A DNA stretch of 46,280 nucleotides, taken from positions 1 through 46,280 of the forward strand of contig JAKATL010000015.1 in NCBI GenBank assembly GCA_021827985.1. The letters are read 5' to 3'. This DNA is from a bacterium (GTDB lineage Bacteria > Chloroflexota > Dormibacteria > Aeolococcales > Bog-877). The notes beneath the pieces were generated by a model. That model had not been told where the DNA came from. It searched no databases and was given only the letters and a program-made list of their open reading frames with translations. Made by a program: the position numbers and the translations under genes. This document shows, one piece after another, positions 1-7,523 of the stretch (the stretch's first letter is position 1; each line of letters starts with the position of its first letter).

Positions 1-152
1 CCTGCCGGTTGGCGTTTTGCGCGTGGTAGCTCTCCGCACCAGCGGGCTGGCCCGCTGCTTCGATCCTCTGGTCGGGTGCGGTCACACCTGGACTTGCCTG
101 CGCTCTGCGCCGGGCGTGGTGCCCGAGGGCTTCTGATAACCGCTCACCATGA

Positions 153-431
153 TACCAGACTAGAACATACATATGGGGCACAGAAAGCTACTGGTCCGAG
201 GCAGCTCCCAACCCCAGCAAGGTTGCCGGGCCGCTGCTCTGCGTCTCGGGCGGTCTGGATCGCACCATCCCGGCCGCAGCCGTGGGACGGGTCGCCCGCC
301 GGTACGGGGGCAGCTGGATGAACTTTGAGGACTGCGGTCACGAGTTCCTGCACGAGCCCCAGGGGCCGAAGGTCGCCCGGGAGATTGGGTCCTGGATCAA
401 GGCTCGGCTCCAGGAACGTGCCTCTGGCTGA
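153..431 (+). pseudogene. C-terminal remnant of an alpha/beta hydrolase
   Basis: Reading to the TGA at 429-431, the frame gives a recognisable alpha/beta-hydrolase C-terminus: a strand plus catalytic-acid loop (LLCVSGGLDRTIP, Asp in LDRTIP) and the catalytic-His segment (EDCGHEFLHEP), then a closing amphipathic helix. The frame is closed upstream by TGA at 150-152, and no ATG, GTG or TTG in it would restore the nucleophile-elbow part of the fold. Bases 1-152 show no continuation of the family in any frame, and the stretch around 130-185 is less GC-rich than its surroundings. I read this as a decayed or truncated gene ending 36 bases before tRNA-Ser. A frameshift or sequencing error in a gene that begins left of the window is the alternative. 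Confidence 0.6.
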
Positions 432-467
432 GGCCCGGCGCACGCTGGCCTACAATCTTGGCTCCGG

Positions 468-556
<89 letters not shown>

Positions 557-584
557 TCCGGCCGTCCCAGGTGCAGGGCGGCGC

Positions 585-1253
585 TCAGGAGCTGGACAGG
601 ACCACCAGAGCGGCGCCGCTGGTGACCCGGATCTGGTACCCGGTGGCCGCGGGGCCGCTTCCCACCACGTAGCGGCGAGACCCCTCGGGGCTTCCGCCCT
701 CGACCCGGCTCACCCCGGGGCCGGCTACGAGTGTGGCGCTGGAGCCCCTCGCGATCACGAATGTCATCCGGTTGGCTCCTCCAGTCACCTCCACGGGAAC
801 CTCGGCCCGAGCGGGAGGCAGGTCAACCACCATGGCGTAGGCCCCACCGGCAATCACCAGGGAGTTCACCTGGAGACCAGAGAGATTCAGCACCAGGTGA
901 GTGGTCCCCCCCTCCACCACCACCGCCCATCCAGGCCGGCGGTTCAACCGCACCGTCCAGCTCTGCGCTCCCCCGCCGGGCCCGGAGAACCGCAGGCTGT
1001 AGGCGCCCCCCGGCGTCGCCAGAACGGAATAGGCGGTGGGCCCCCGGTTGGAGGTGGCCAGGAGGGCCTCGCTTTGAGTGACTGGCCCAGCCACCACCTC
1101 AACCGAGTAGGCGCCGTTCAGGACGGTGAGGCGCGCCGTGCCGCTGGATGGCGGGGTGGGCGACGAATCCGGTTGGGGGGCCGAACCCTGGCACCCGGCG
1201 ATCGCCAGGGAGCAGAAGGCGACGGCCACCATGAGCCGAGAGGGCACCCTCAC
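585..1253 (-). CDS. Secreted lipoprotein with repeated GGAY-type beta segments
   Basis: The 222-residue protein starts with a lipoprotein signal peptide: basic N-terminus, hydrophobic core and lipobox LAIAGC with Cys21 as the predicted lipidation site. A short Pro/Ser spacer (about 23-38) follows. The rest is strand-rich and contains related units: NGAYSVEV near residue 46, GGAYSLRF, GGAYAMVV and GGANRMTF, which suggests a repetitive beta sandwich or solenoid exposed on the cell surface. No catalytic motif is visible and I do not recognise a named family; a resemblance to putative adhesin-type (DUF4097-like) beta repeats is only a guess. The GTG start lies in a GTGA overlap with the HAD phosphatase stop, so the two genes are probably translationally coupled. 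Confidence 0.82.
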   Translation of the reverse strand: MRVPSRLMVAVAFCSLAIAGCQGSAPQPDSSPTPPSSGTARLTVLNGAYSVEVVAGPVTQSEALLATSNRGPTAYSVLATPGGAYSLRFSGPGGGAQSWTVRLNRRPGWAVVVEGGTTHLVLNLSGLQVNSLVIAGGAYAMVVDLPPARAEVPVEVTGGANRMTFVIARGSSATLVAGPGVSRVEGGSPEGSRRYVVGSGPAATGYQIRVTSGAALVVLSSS

Positions 1254-1936
1254 ATGCGAATCCCCAGCTCCTCCAGCCTGACCTCCATGGCCGCCGGGTC
1301 CTGGTAGACGCGAAAAGCCCCCGCCACCTCCAGCTCCTGGCGGCTGTATCCACCCGAGAGGAGCCCCACCCCGAGCGCCCCCGCTCGGCGGGCGGCCAGG
1401 ATGTCCCAGATGCTGTCGCCCACGACGATGCAGTTCCCGATGGATGCGCCCAATCGGTCTGCGGCGGCCAGGAACAGATCCGGGTCGGGCTTGGCGAAGG
1501 GCACCTCATCCCGGGTCACCACCGGCACCTCCGGTCCCAGTCCCAGGCTCCCCAGGCTCGCTCCTGCGGTCTCCCGGGTGCCACTGGTGGCCACGGCCAC
1601 CGGGACGTGGCGCCGACTCAGCTCCTGCAGCAGGTGACTGGCCCCCGGCAGAGGACGGACCGTGTCCCCCGCCTCGTGGAAGTAGCGGGTGTGGGCCGCC
1701 TGCACCTCCTCCACCTGGGACGCCGAGAACTCGTGCCCCAGCTCTCGTCCCAGCGCGTGCACCAACAGCCCGCCGCTCATCCCCACCCGGCGGTGGATGC
1801 GCCAGGCGGAGAGGTCGAAGCCCTGGTCGAAGAGGGCCCGGCGCCAGGCCAGGACGTGCTGGTAGACGCTGTCCACTAAGGTGCCGTCGAGGTCGAAGAG
1901 GATCGCCGCCTGGTTGCGCATGGCCGTGGTCATCAT
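1250..1936 (-). CDS. HAD-superfamily phosphatase (beta-phosphoglucomutase/Gph-like)
   Basis: This 228-residue protein has the HAD motifs in order: FDLDGT (Asp15 nucleophile, Asp17 acid/base, from the first ATG), a helical cap, VAVATSGT (motif II), the motif III Lys in FAKPDP, and VVGDSIWD (motif IV metal ligands). The cap placement fits subfamily IA enzymes such as phosphoglycolate phosphatase and beta-phosphoglucomutase; the substrate cannot be told from sequence. Three ATGs lie close together (1936, 1933, 1921). I chose 1936; no strong Shine-Dalgarno separates them, and a longer frame reaching toward 2029 runs antisense into tRNA-Ser and is unlikely. Its TGA overlaps the GTG of the lipoprotein gene. 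Confidence 0.88.
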   Translation of the reverse strand: MMTTAMRNQAAILFDLDGTLVDSVYQHVLAWRRALFDQGFDLSAWRIHRRVGMSGGLLVHALGRELGHEFSASQVEEVQAAHTRYFHEAGDTVRPLPGASHLLQELSRRHVPVAVATSGTRETAGASLGSLGLGPEVPVVTRDEVPFAKPDPDLFLAAADRLGASIGNCIVVGDSIWDILAARRAGALGVGLLSGGYSRQELEVAGAFRVYQDPAAMEVRLEELGIRM

Positions 1937-1995
1937 GCGCCAATCCCACTGGAACCTGATTCCCCGGTTCCGGCCCCTTAGAATCCGTGTGATCG

Positions 1996-2086
1996 GGAGC
2001 GGTCGCCTAGTTGGCCGAGGGCGCGGCACTGGAAATGCCGTAAGGGGGCAACCCCTTCGAGGGTTCGAATCCCTCCCGCTCCGCCA
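1996..2086 (+). tRNA. tRNA-Ser (GGA)
   Basis: The acceptor stem GGAGCGG (1996-2002) pairs with CCGCTCC (2076-2082). G is the discriminator and CCA (2084-2086) is encoded. The anticodon stem-loop CGGCA-CTGGAAA-TGCCG gives anticodon GGA, and there is a long serine-type variable arm. TAGAAT at 1979-1984, 11 bases before the mature end, is the likely -10 box. Confidence 0.96.
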
Positions 2087-2108
2087 CGACGGTGGGCTCG
2101 GACCTTGC

Positions 2109-2124
2109 CCCGCCTCCCGGCGGG
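2109..2124 (+). terminator. GC hairpin after tRNA-Ser (GGA)
   Basis: CCCGCC and GGCGGG form a perfect 6-bp stem around a TCCC loop, 22 bases after the tRNA CCA, followed by TCTCCT. It lacks a true T-run, so it may be a weak terminator or simply a processing-site hairpin. Confidence 0.35.
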
Positions 2125-2266
2125 TCTCCTGGCCCCGAAACGCGGTGGACTCTTGGCGCGGATCTCCCCGCCTGCAACCCAGCTCCTCAGCAGGGCCCGG
2201 CCGGGCGGTTGCGCCCGGACCCTGTCGGCCCCGACAGATGCGCTCTAGGATCCGGTGCTCGCCACG

Positions 2267-2272
2267 TATCCT
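2267..2272 (+). promoter_or_regulatory. -10 box (TATCCT) for the membrane-protein gene
   Basis: TATCCT ends 8 bases before the ATG at 2281, and there is no Shine-Dalgarno in between. This is the spacing expected of a leaderless mRNA. No -35 is obvious. Confidence 0.35.
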
Positions 2273-2280
2273 GTCGCCTG

Positions 2281-3324
2281 ATGGGCGGAGAGCTGGAGGT
2301 CAGGAGGCTTCGCCGAGAGCCGCGCGCCCTGGGGTTGTCGTGGGGCGACGCCCTGCGCTGGCCCCTCTGGCAGGTGGGCCTGGTCATGGTGATCTACTCA
2401 CTGCTGAGCTTCCCGCTGGACCTAGCCACGGGCCAGGCGGATGGAGCCTGGGGTACTGTTTCGCTCCTGGGACCCTCAGGGGTGTTGGCCACATTGATTC
2501 AGGGACCGGTCGGGCGATACATCTTCTACTCCGCCCTGGCTTCCCTGCTTCTCGCTTCGGGCGCGATCGTCGCCGCCGCCGGAGGCCTCCTCTGCTGGTG
2601 GCGCGTGCGACCAGGTCGGGGCTTTTTGGCCGCCGGCCTTCTGCTGGCGCTGGGTGGCCAGATGGCCGGCATCCTTGAGGCCATGAGCCAGACGCAGGTC
2701 CTTCCCGAGACGCCGTCAACGGTGATCGTCGCCGCCGTACTCCCCGCCATCGGGACCGGTGTCATGCTGGCGATGGTGCTGCTGGCAGCGGGCGGCGGTG
2801 CCATCGGGGCCTCGCATGGCCCCACCCGCACCATGGCCTCTCTGCCCAAGCTTGGGGTGCTCTTCTTGCTCTTCGGGGCGGTCCAGTTCCTGGCAGCCGC
2901 CCTTGCCGGCCCTTCCGACTTCAGCGCCAACACGACCGTCTCCCTGATGCCCGACCCCCAGCTTGCGCTGGCCTATGCGGTGCTCTCCCTGGCAGCGCCC
3001 GCCGTGTTGGTGGTGGCCGGAAACATCATGTGGCGCGGTGCCCGGTGGGCGCCGCGCCTTGCCGCTCTCGGCTGGTGGGGAGTGGTCGTGCAGGGGCTGG
3101 TGCTTATCGTGGCGAGCTGGCTGGTGCTGGTGCCGGCTGGGGCACCGCCGGGATCCGAGGTGCCTGGTACCGCAGCCGTGGCCCTGGCCCCGGGGCTCTT
3201 CACCTCGGCATTCGCACTGCTGGCCCTCTGGGTTCAGCGCGCTGTTGGGAAGCAGATTTGGCTGCCAGGACAGGCAGGGGGCCCGCCGAGGGCTCAGGGC
3301 GGGGTGGTCACCCAGCCGGGGTGA
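2281..3324 (+). CDS. Polytopic membrane protein of unknown function
   Basis: The 347-residue protein has about eight hydrophobic segments. The first is near residues 28-45 and the last ends near 325, followed by a short Gly/Pro-rich cytoplasmic-looking tail. I do not recognise a family, and no conserved charged residues inside the helices or cofactor motifs stand out. The frame is open upstream to 2092, but that part resembles untranslated DNA next to the tRNA hairpin; ATG 2281, preceded by a TATCCT box, is the better start. It stands alone between tRNA-Ser and the GH15 gene. Shifting hydrophobicity and GC-rich third positions argue that it is a real gene. Confidence 0.72.
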   Translation: MGGELEVRRLRREPRALGLSWGDALRWPLWQVGLVMVIYSLLSFPLDLATGQADGAWGTVSLLGPSGVLATLIQGPVGRYIFYSALASLLLASGAIVAAAGGLLCWWRVRPGRGFLAAGLLLALGGQMAGILEAMSQTQVLPETPSTVIVAAVLPAIGTGVMLAMVLLAAGGGAIGASHGPTRTMASLPKLGVLFLLFGAVQFLAAALAGPSDFSANTTVSLMPDPQLALAYAVLSLAAPAVLVVAGNIMWRGARWAPRLAALGWWGVVVQGLVLIVASWLVLVPAGAPPGSEVPGTAAVALAPGLFTSAFALLALWVQRAVGKQIWLPGQAGGPPRAQGGVVTQPG

Positions 3325-3491
3325 GACCTGGGTGAAAGCCGGCCGGGAGCAGCGGACGGTCCCAATTGGACTGGTGCGGTGAGCCCCCGGTGACGGCGGC
3401 CTTCGCCTCCCCGCCCTCCGCCGGTGGGTAGCGCGTGGTCCTGGGAAGGCGCGATGATCAGGGCAATCCCGGACAACAGGGAGGCGCGAGC

Positions 3492-5315
3492 GTGCCACCA
3501 CCGGCCTATCAGCCCATCTCCGACTACGGGATCGTCGGCGACCTCCACACGGCGGCCCTGATCAGCCGCCTGGGGTCGATCGACTGGATGTGCGTGCCCC
3601 GGTTCGACAGCCCGTCCATTTTTGCCCGGCTCCTGGACTCCGAGCACGGCGGCTCGATGTGGGTCGAGGTGGAGGGTGGCATGATCGCCGACAGTCGGCG
3701 CTACCTGCCCGGCACCAACATTCTCGAGACCAGCCTCAGCAGCCCACACGGCCGGCTCCGGATCCAGGACTTCATGGTGGCCCGGGAGGGGCAGCGGACC
3801 CTGGAGCACGACCACATCCTGGTCCGGCTCCTGGAGGCCCCCGACGCCGACCTCGAGGCATCCCTGCACCTCGATGCCCGCCCCCAGTACGGGAAGTCCC
3901 GGGCTCAGCTCAGACCGACAGAGCGGGCCGGCAGCTGCCTGGAGCTGCGCCACCGGGACCTGCACCTCCACCTGGATGGGCCAGGGGACTGGGAGCAGGA
4001 GGGAAGGAAGTGGATTCAGCGTCTTCACCTGCGCCGCGGCCAGCCACAGGCGGTGGTGATGCGCTACGACGCGGACCGCAGCTACCAGCTCCACGAGGAC
4101 CCCAAGGAGCTCCTGGCCACCACCCGCCGGTACTGGGGGGAGTGGATCGGACGCTGCCAGTACGACGGGCCCTACCGGGAGCTGGTCCTGCGCTCCGCCC
4201 TCACTCTCAAGCTCCTGATCTACAACCCCGAGGGGTCGATCGTGGCGGCCCCCACCACCTCGCTGCCCGAGTGGGTGGGGGGCCCTCGCAACTGGGACTA
4301 CCGTTACACCTGGCTGCGCGACTCCAGCTTCCTCATCTACGCCCTCCAGCTGCTCGGATACCAGGAGGAGGCCGCCAACTTCATGGAGTGGCTGGGGAGG
4401 GTCCACGAGCGCCATCCCCGGAGCTGGCAGACCATGTACGGGATCGACGGCCGCACCGACCTGCGCGAGGTCGAGCTGGACCACCTGGAGGGCTACCGGG
4501 GATCCCGCCCGGTCCGCGTCGGAAACGGGGCCGCCCATCAGCTCCAGCTGGACATCTACGGGGAGACGATGGACTCGGCCTTCCTCCACCTCAGCTTCGG
4601 GAGGCTGGAGGCGCCCCGCCTCCGCACCAGCCTGGTGGACATGCTGGAGCACGTCGCCGGATCCTGGGAGCATCCCGACAACGGGATCTGGGAGGTCAGG
4701 GGAGGCAAGCGGCACTTCCTGTACAGCAAGCTGCTCTGCTGGGTGGCGATGGACCGGGGGCTGAAACTTGCCGACCAGCTCCGGCTCGACACCCCCCACC
4801 GGGATCGCTGGGTGTGGACCCGCGAGCAGATCCGCCACACCATCCTGACCAGGGGTTGGAGCGACCGCCTAGGAGCCTTCCGCCAGGCCCTGGACGAGGA
4901 TGCCTTGGACGCCACGGCCCTCATGATTCCCATGCTCAACTTCCTTCCTCCCCTGGATCCCAGGGTGTGCAGCACCGTGAGAGCCATCCAGCGCGATCTC
5001 ACCGACGACAGTGGATTCGTCTACCGCTACCGGAGGCAGGACGGCCTGGAGGGCAACGAGGGCACATTCCTACTCTGCAGCTTCTGGCTGGTGAACAACC
5101 TCAGCATGCAGCGCCAGGTGGGGCCGGCCCGGGACCTCTTCGAGCGGCTGGTGGCCCACGGCAACGACCTAGGCCTCTTCTCCGAGGAGCTCGACCCCGA
5201 GAGCGGGGAGCTTCTCGGCAACTTCCCCCAGGCCTTCACCCATCTGGCCATCGTCAACGCCGCCGCCCACATCGAGCGGGCCGAGGAGAACCGCGGCCCC
5301 CTGGCCGATCGCTGA
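3492..5315 (+). CDS. Glycoside hydrolase family 15 (glucoamylase or trehalase)
   Basis: The 607-residue protein has the two-domain layout of prokaryotic GH15 enzymes. An N-terminal beta-sandwich begins ISDYGIVGDLHTAALIS (about 8-260), and an (alpha/alpha)6 barrel follows with the GPRNWDYRYTWLRDS signature. The putative catalytic acid is Glu401 in GIWEVRG and the base is in the FSEE segment (Glu565/566) before GNFPQAFTH. Family members hydrolyse terminal alpha-glucosidic bonds. Similar actinobacterial and chloroflexal proteins have been called trehalases as well as glucoamylases, and the sequence does not decide between them. No signal peptide is present, so it is probably cytoplasmic. The GTG at 3492 is preceded by AGGGAGG at 7-base spacing, which favours it over the upstream in-frame start at 3435. 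Confidence 0.93.
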   Translation: MPPPAYQPISDYGIVGDLHTAALISRLGSIDWMCVPRFDSPSIFARLLDSEHGGSMWVEVEGGMIADSRRYLPGTNILETSLSSPHGRLRIQDFMVAREGQRTLEHDHILVRLLEAPDADLEASLHLDARPQYGKSRAQLRPTERAGSCLELRHRDLHLHLDGPGDWEQEGRKWIQRLHLRRGQPQAVVMRYDADRSYQLHEDPKELLATTRRYWGEWIGRCQYDGPYRELVLRSALTLKLLIYNPEGSIVAAPTTSLPEWVGGPRNWDYRYTWLRDSSFLIYALQLLGYQEEAANFMEWLGRVHERHPRSWQTMYGIDGRTDLREVELDHLEGYRGSRPVRVGNGAAHQLQLDIYGETMDSAFLHLSFGRLEAPRLRTSLVDMLEHVAGSWEHPDNGIWEVRGGKRHFLYSKLLCWVAMDRGLKLADQLRLDTPHRDRWVWTREQIRHTILTRGWSDRLGAFRQALDEDALDATALMIPMLNFLPPLDPRVCSTVRAIQRDLTDDSGFVYRYRRQDGLEGNEGTFLLCSFWLVNNLSMQRQVGPARDLFERLVAHGNDLGLFSEELDPESGELLGNFPQAFTHLAIVNAAAHIERAEENRGPLADR

Positions 5316-5340
5316 GCGCCGCGCCCTGCCCCGACCCCGG

Positions 5341-5346
5341 CACAAT
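5341..5346 (+). promoter_or_regulatory. Possible -10 box (CACAAT) of the DUF3090 gene
   Basis: CACAAT, six bases, then ATG at 5353: the same spacing as several TANNNT boxes in this window. The first base deviates from consensus, and the box lies only 26 bases after the GH15 stop, so read-through from GH15 is also possible. Confidence 0.25.
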
Positions 5347-5352
5347 TGACCC

Positions 5353-5859
5353 ATGGCGGACTATGAGCTCGACCTGGAGCCGGTGGACAGCATCACCGTT
5401 GGTGTCCAGGGCGAGCCCGGCCAGCGCACCTTCTACCTGGAGGCATCGCGGGGCTCCCAAACCTGCACGTTGGTCATGGAGAAGGCTCAGGTGGTGGAAT
5501 TGGGCGCCCATCTGCTGGCGGCCATGCCCGACCAGCGCCCCGAGCCGGCACCGGCGCCCGCCGGCGGTCCCCTCGGCCCCCCGGGCTGGAGGGTGGGCAC
5601 CATCCAGATCTCTCTGGACGAGCCCGGTGGGGGTTGCACCCTGGTGATGGAGGAGCTGACTGAGGCCGACGACGAGCCGGAGACGGATGCCGAGCCCCGA
5701 CGGGTCCGCCTGGTCGCCAGCCTGAGTCAGATGCGTGGCCTGGCCGACCGGTGCCTGCTGGTAGTGGAAGGGGGCCGCCCGCTCTGCCCTCTCTGCCAGC
5801 TGCCCATGGACCCCTCGGGCCACGTCTGCCCGGCCCGCAACGGCCATCACCGGACGTGA
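5353..5859 (+). CDS. DUF3090 (TIGR03847) family protein
   Basis: The 168-residue protein matches the DUF3090 pattern: an N-terminal EL(D/E)PVD..TVG.QGEPG segment, FYLEA, a helix around VVELGAHLLAAMP, a central W(R)VGTI strand, and a C-terminal zinc-ribbon-like CPLCQLPMDPSGHVCP with three cysteines. Its molecular role is unknown. In many actinobacteria it is found beside a histidine phosphatase and a PI3/4-kinase-like (SCO1664) protein. Here it follows GH15 by 37 bases and precedes an FKBP gene; a histidine phosphatase lies 8 kb away. Acidic residues cluster near 115-125. The start at 5353 has no Shine-Dalgarno. Confidence 0.85.
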   Translation: MADYELDLEPVDSITVGVQGEPGQRTFYLEASRGSQTCTLVMEKAQVVELGAHLLAAMPDQRPEPAPAPAGGPLGPPGWRVGTIQISLDEPGGGCTLVMEELTEADDEPETDAEPRRVRLVASLSQMRGLADRCLLVVEGGRPLCPLCQLPMDPSGHVCPARNGHHRT

Positions 5860-5923
5860 GTCATAGCGCTCTCCGCCTTAAGGTGGGCACGACCCCTGCC
5901 GCCGCCCATGAGGAGACTCCCCG

Positions 5924-6493
5924 ATGACGCTTGCCACCGCAGTTCGCATCATCACCGCCCTGGCACTAGGCGCCGTGGCCGCCCTGGTCCTGGCCGGTTG
6001 CGGCGCCTCCTTCGACTCCGGTGTCGCCGCCCCTTCCCCGACTCCCTCGGCACGTGTTCAGGCGGCCACCTCAGCCACGCCTTCCCCCAGCGCTTCCGGC
6101 AGCGCCTGCGTCAACCCATCGACCACGCCCAGCTACACCCTGGCGGGGGCACGCACCCTGGCGGGCAATCTGGAGGTGAAGGACATCAAGATCGGCACCG
6201 GGGCGACCGCCGCCGATGGCAACACCGTGCAGGTGAGCTACGTCGGGTCGCTCCCCAATGGGACCGTGTTCGACAACTCGGCCAATGACAATGGCGGCAA
6301 GCCGATCTCACTGACGATCGCCGCCGGGAAGGTCATCCAGGGCTGGGTGGAGGGAATCCCAGGCATGAAGGTCGGCGGTGAGAGGGAGCTGGTCATCCCC
6401 CCCGCCCTGGGCTACGGCTGCACCTCACCGAGCAGCAAGATCCCCGTCAACAGCACCCTGATCTTCACCATCACGCTGGTTGCCATCGGCTGA
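5924..6493 (+). CDS. FKBP-type peptidyl-prolyl cis-trans isomerase, lipoprotein
   Basis: The 189-residue protein starts with a signal peptide and lipobox VLAGC (Cys26). A low-complexity Ser/Pro/Ala linker runs to about residue 65. One FKBP domain (about 80-189) follows, with VSYVGSLPNGTVFDNS, the VIQGWVEGIPGMKVGG segment and PPALGYG, all hallmark parts of the rotamase pocket. It should catalyse prolyl isomerisation of exported proteins outside the membrane. GAGGAG lies 7 bases before the ATG. Its last 69 bases overlap the 3' end of the convergent acyltransferase gene. Confidence 0.94.
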   Translation: MTLATAVRIITALALGAVAALVLAGCGASFDSGVAAPSPTPSARVQAATSATPSPSASGSACVNPSTTPSYTLAGARTLAGNLEVKDIKIGTGATAADGNTVQVSYVGSLPNGTVFDNSANDNGGKPISLTIAAGKVIQGWVEGIPGMKVGGERELVIPPALGYGCTSPSSKIPVNSTLIFTITLVAIG

Positions 6494-7147
6494 GGGGCGC
6501 AGCCCCGGGGGCAGGAGGGCAGCCACCCGCCGCTCCAGGTCGCGAGTCGCCGCCTCTGAGTCCGCGCCCACCGGCAGGAAGCTGGGGCCGAAGTGCAGGT
6601 GCACCTCGGCCCTCCGCGGGCGCAGCTTCCCTCGGGGCAGCACCCGCTCGGTTCCCCAGATGGCGCAGGGGAGGACCGGCGCCCCGGATCGGCGCGCGAG
6701 GTACCCGGCACCCCGCGAGAAGGAACGCATCCGCGCCCCATGGCTGCGGTGACCCTCGGGGAAGAGCACCACCACCCCGCCGTCCTTGAGCACGCCGAGA
6801 GCGGTGCGCAGAGCGGCCGCGTCGGCCTCCTCTCGGCGGATGGGAAAGACGTTGCAGGCCCTGAGGTACCGGGCCAAGAGCGGGTTGCGGAACAGCTCCG
6901 CCTTGGCCATGGCATGCATCCGCCGCGGAACCACCGCGCCCAGGAGAAGGGGGTCGTAGTTGGAGACATGGTTGGAGCAGAGAAGAAGCGGCCCCGACTC
7001 CGGGATCAGCTCCAAACCCTCGATGTCCGGCTTGCCGGACGCCGTGTAGGCCAGCAGGCGGCGGAGCACGAAGAGGGTCACGGCCAGGGTGCGAGTCCAG
7101 GGACCAGCCCCCCCCGGCCCGGCCGCCCCGACCCGCGTGGCCGTCAC
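6425..7147 (-). CDS. plsC: 1-acylglycerol-3-phosphate acyltransferase (PlsC family)
   Basis: Motif I is SNHVSNYDPLLLG (the NH-x3-YD variant of NHxxxxD), followed by the acceptor region FPIRR and motif III FPEGHRSHG. These place it among the PlsC/LPLAT enzymes that add the second acyl chain to lysophosphatidate at the inner membrane face. It is about 240 residues from the GTG at 7147. The frame stays open to 7348, but the extra N-terminus is Arg/Pro-rich and unlike the family. GTG 7171 and GTG 7081 are alternatives, none with a good Shine-Dalgarno. The C-terminal tail (about 22 residues, Asp/Gly-rich) is encoded opposite the FKBP gene and extends past the usual end of the family. Specificity for lysophosphatidate rather than another lysolipid is inferred. 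Confidence 0.88.
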   Translation of the reverse strand: MTATRVGAAGPGGAGPWTRTLAVTLFVLRRLLAYTASGKPDIEGLELIPESGPLLLCSNHVSNYDPLLLGAVVPRRMHAMAKAELFRNPLLARYLRACNVFPIRREEADAAALRTALGVLKDGGVVVLFPEGHRSHGARMRSFSRGAGYLARRSGAPVLPCAIWGTERVLPRGKLRPRRAEVHLHFGPSFLPVGADSEAATRDLERRVAALLPPGLRPSADGNQRDGEDQGAVDGDLAAR

Positions 7148-7523
7148 GGGAGGCCGGCGGCGAAGGAGCACCCGCCTGCGGGGGGCCCTGGACGCCGGTT
7201 GCCGCCGGAGCCGCCCCGGGTCGCGGGAGGGCCGCTGGCTGCCATTGAGCTCGCCACCATCCCCAAGTCTAGGACGGTTCCGGGAGCAGGGCCATGGATC
7301 CGGTGCAGGGAGCCCCGGTGGCGCCGGAAGGTGGCAGAGTGATCCCACAGGGGCCGCAAGCAGGAATCCTCGCGGGTGAAATCACCCCCTTGCCCGCCGG
7401 TCGCCTGGATCCATAGCATTTGCGCGTGGGTAGCCTGGGAATGGAGGGGAGCCGGATTAGACGCGCATCACCCGGGGAATCCGTCACCGGGCAGCCAGCG
7501 GCGCCGTACCGGGCACACCCGTC
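7148..7523. other. Intergenic region between plsC and cydA
   Basis: The left part (7148-7348) is open in the plsC frame but composition and lack of start signals suggest it is mostly untranslated. The right part holds the candidate cyd palindrome and promoter (7374-7419) and a presumed leader of about 100 bases. No small gene or terminator is recognisable. Confidence 0.5.
7374..7419 (+). promoter_or_regulatory. Candidate operator and promoter of the cydABDC operon
   Basis: A perfect palindrome GGGTGA-AA-TCACCC occupies 7374-7387. It is followed two bases later by TTGCCC (7390-7395), 18 bases, and TAGCAT (7414-7419), a plausible sigma-70-type promoter about 105 bases before the cydA ATG. The palindrome does not match the Rex operator consensus I know. 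Its position just upstream of the -35 would suit an activator or a redox/oxygen sensor. Assignment is by eye only. Confidence 0.45.

Noticed and set aside
3294..4838. 514-codon frame opposite GH15
   Set aside because: Antisense shadow; the GH15 frame has all catalytic motifs and a Shine-Dalgarno.
7374..7387. Rex operator before cydA
   Set aside because: The palindrome differs from the TTGTGAANNNNTTCACAA-type consensus, so I name it only as an unassigned operator.
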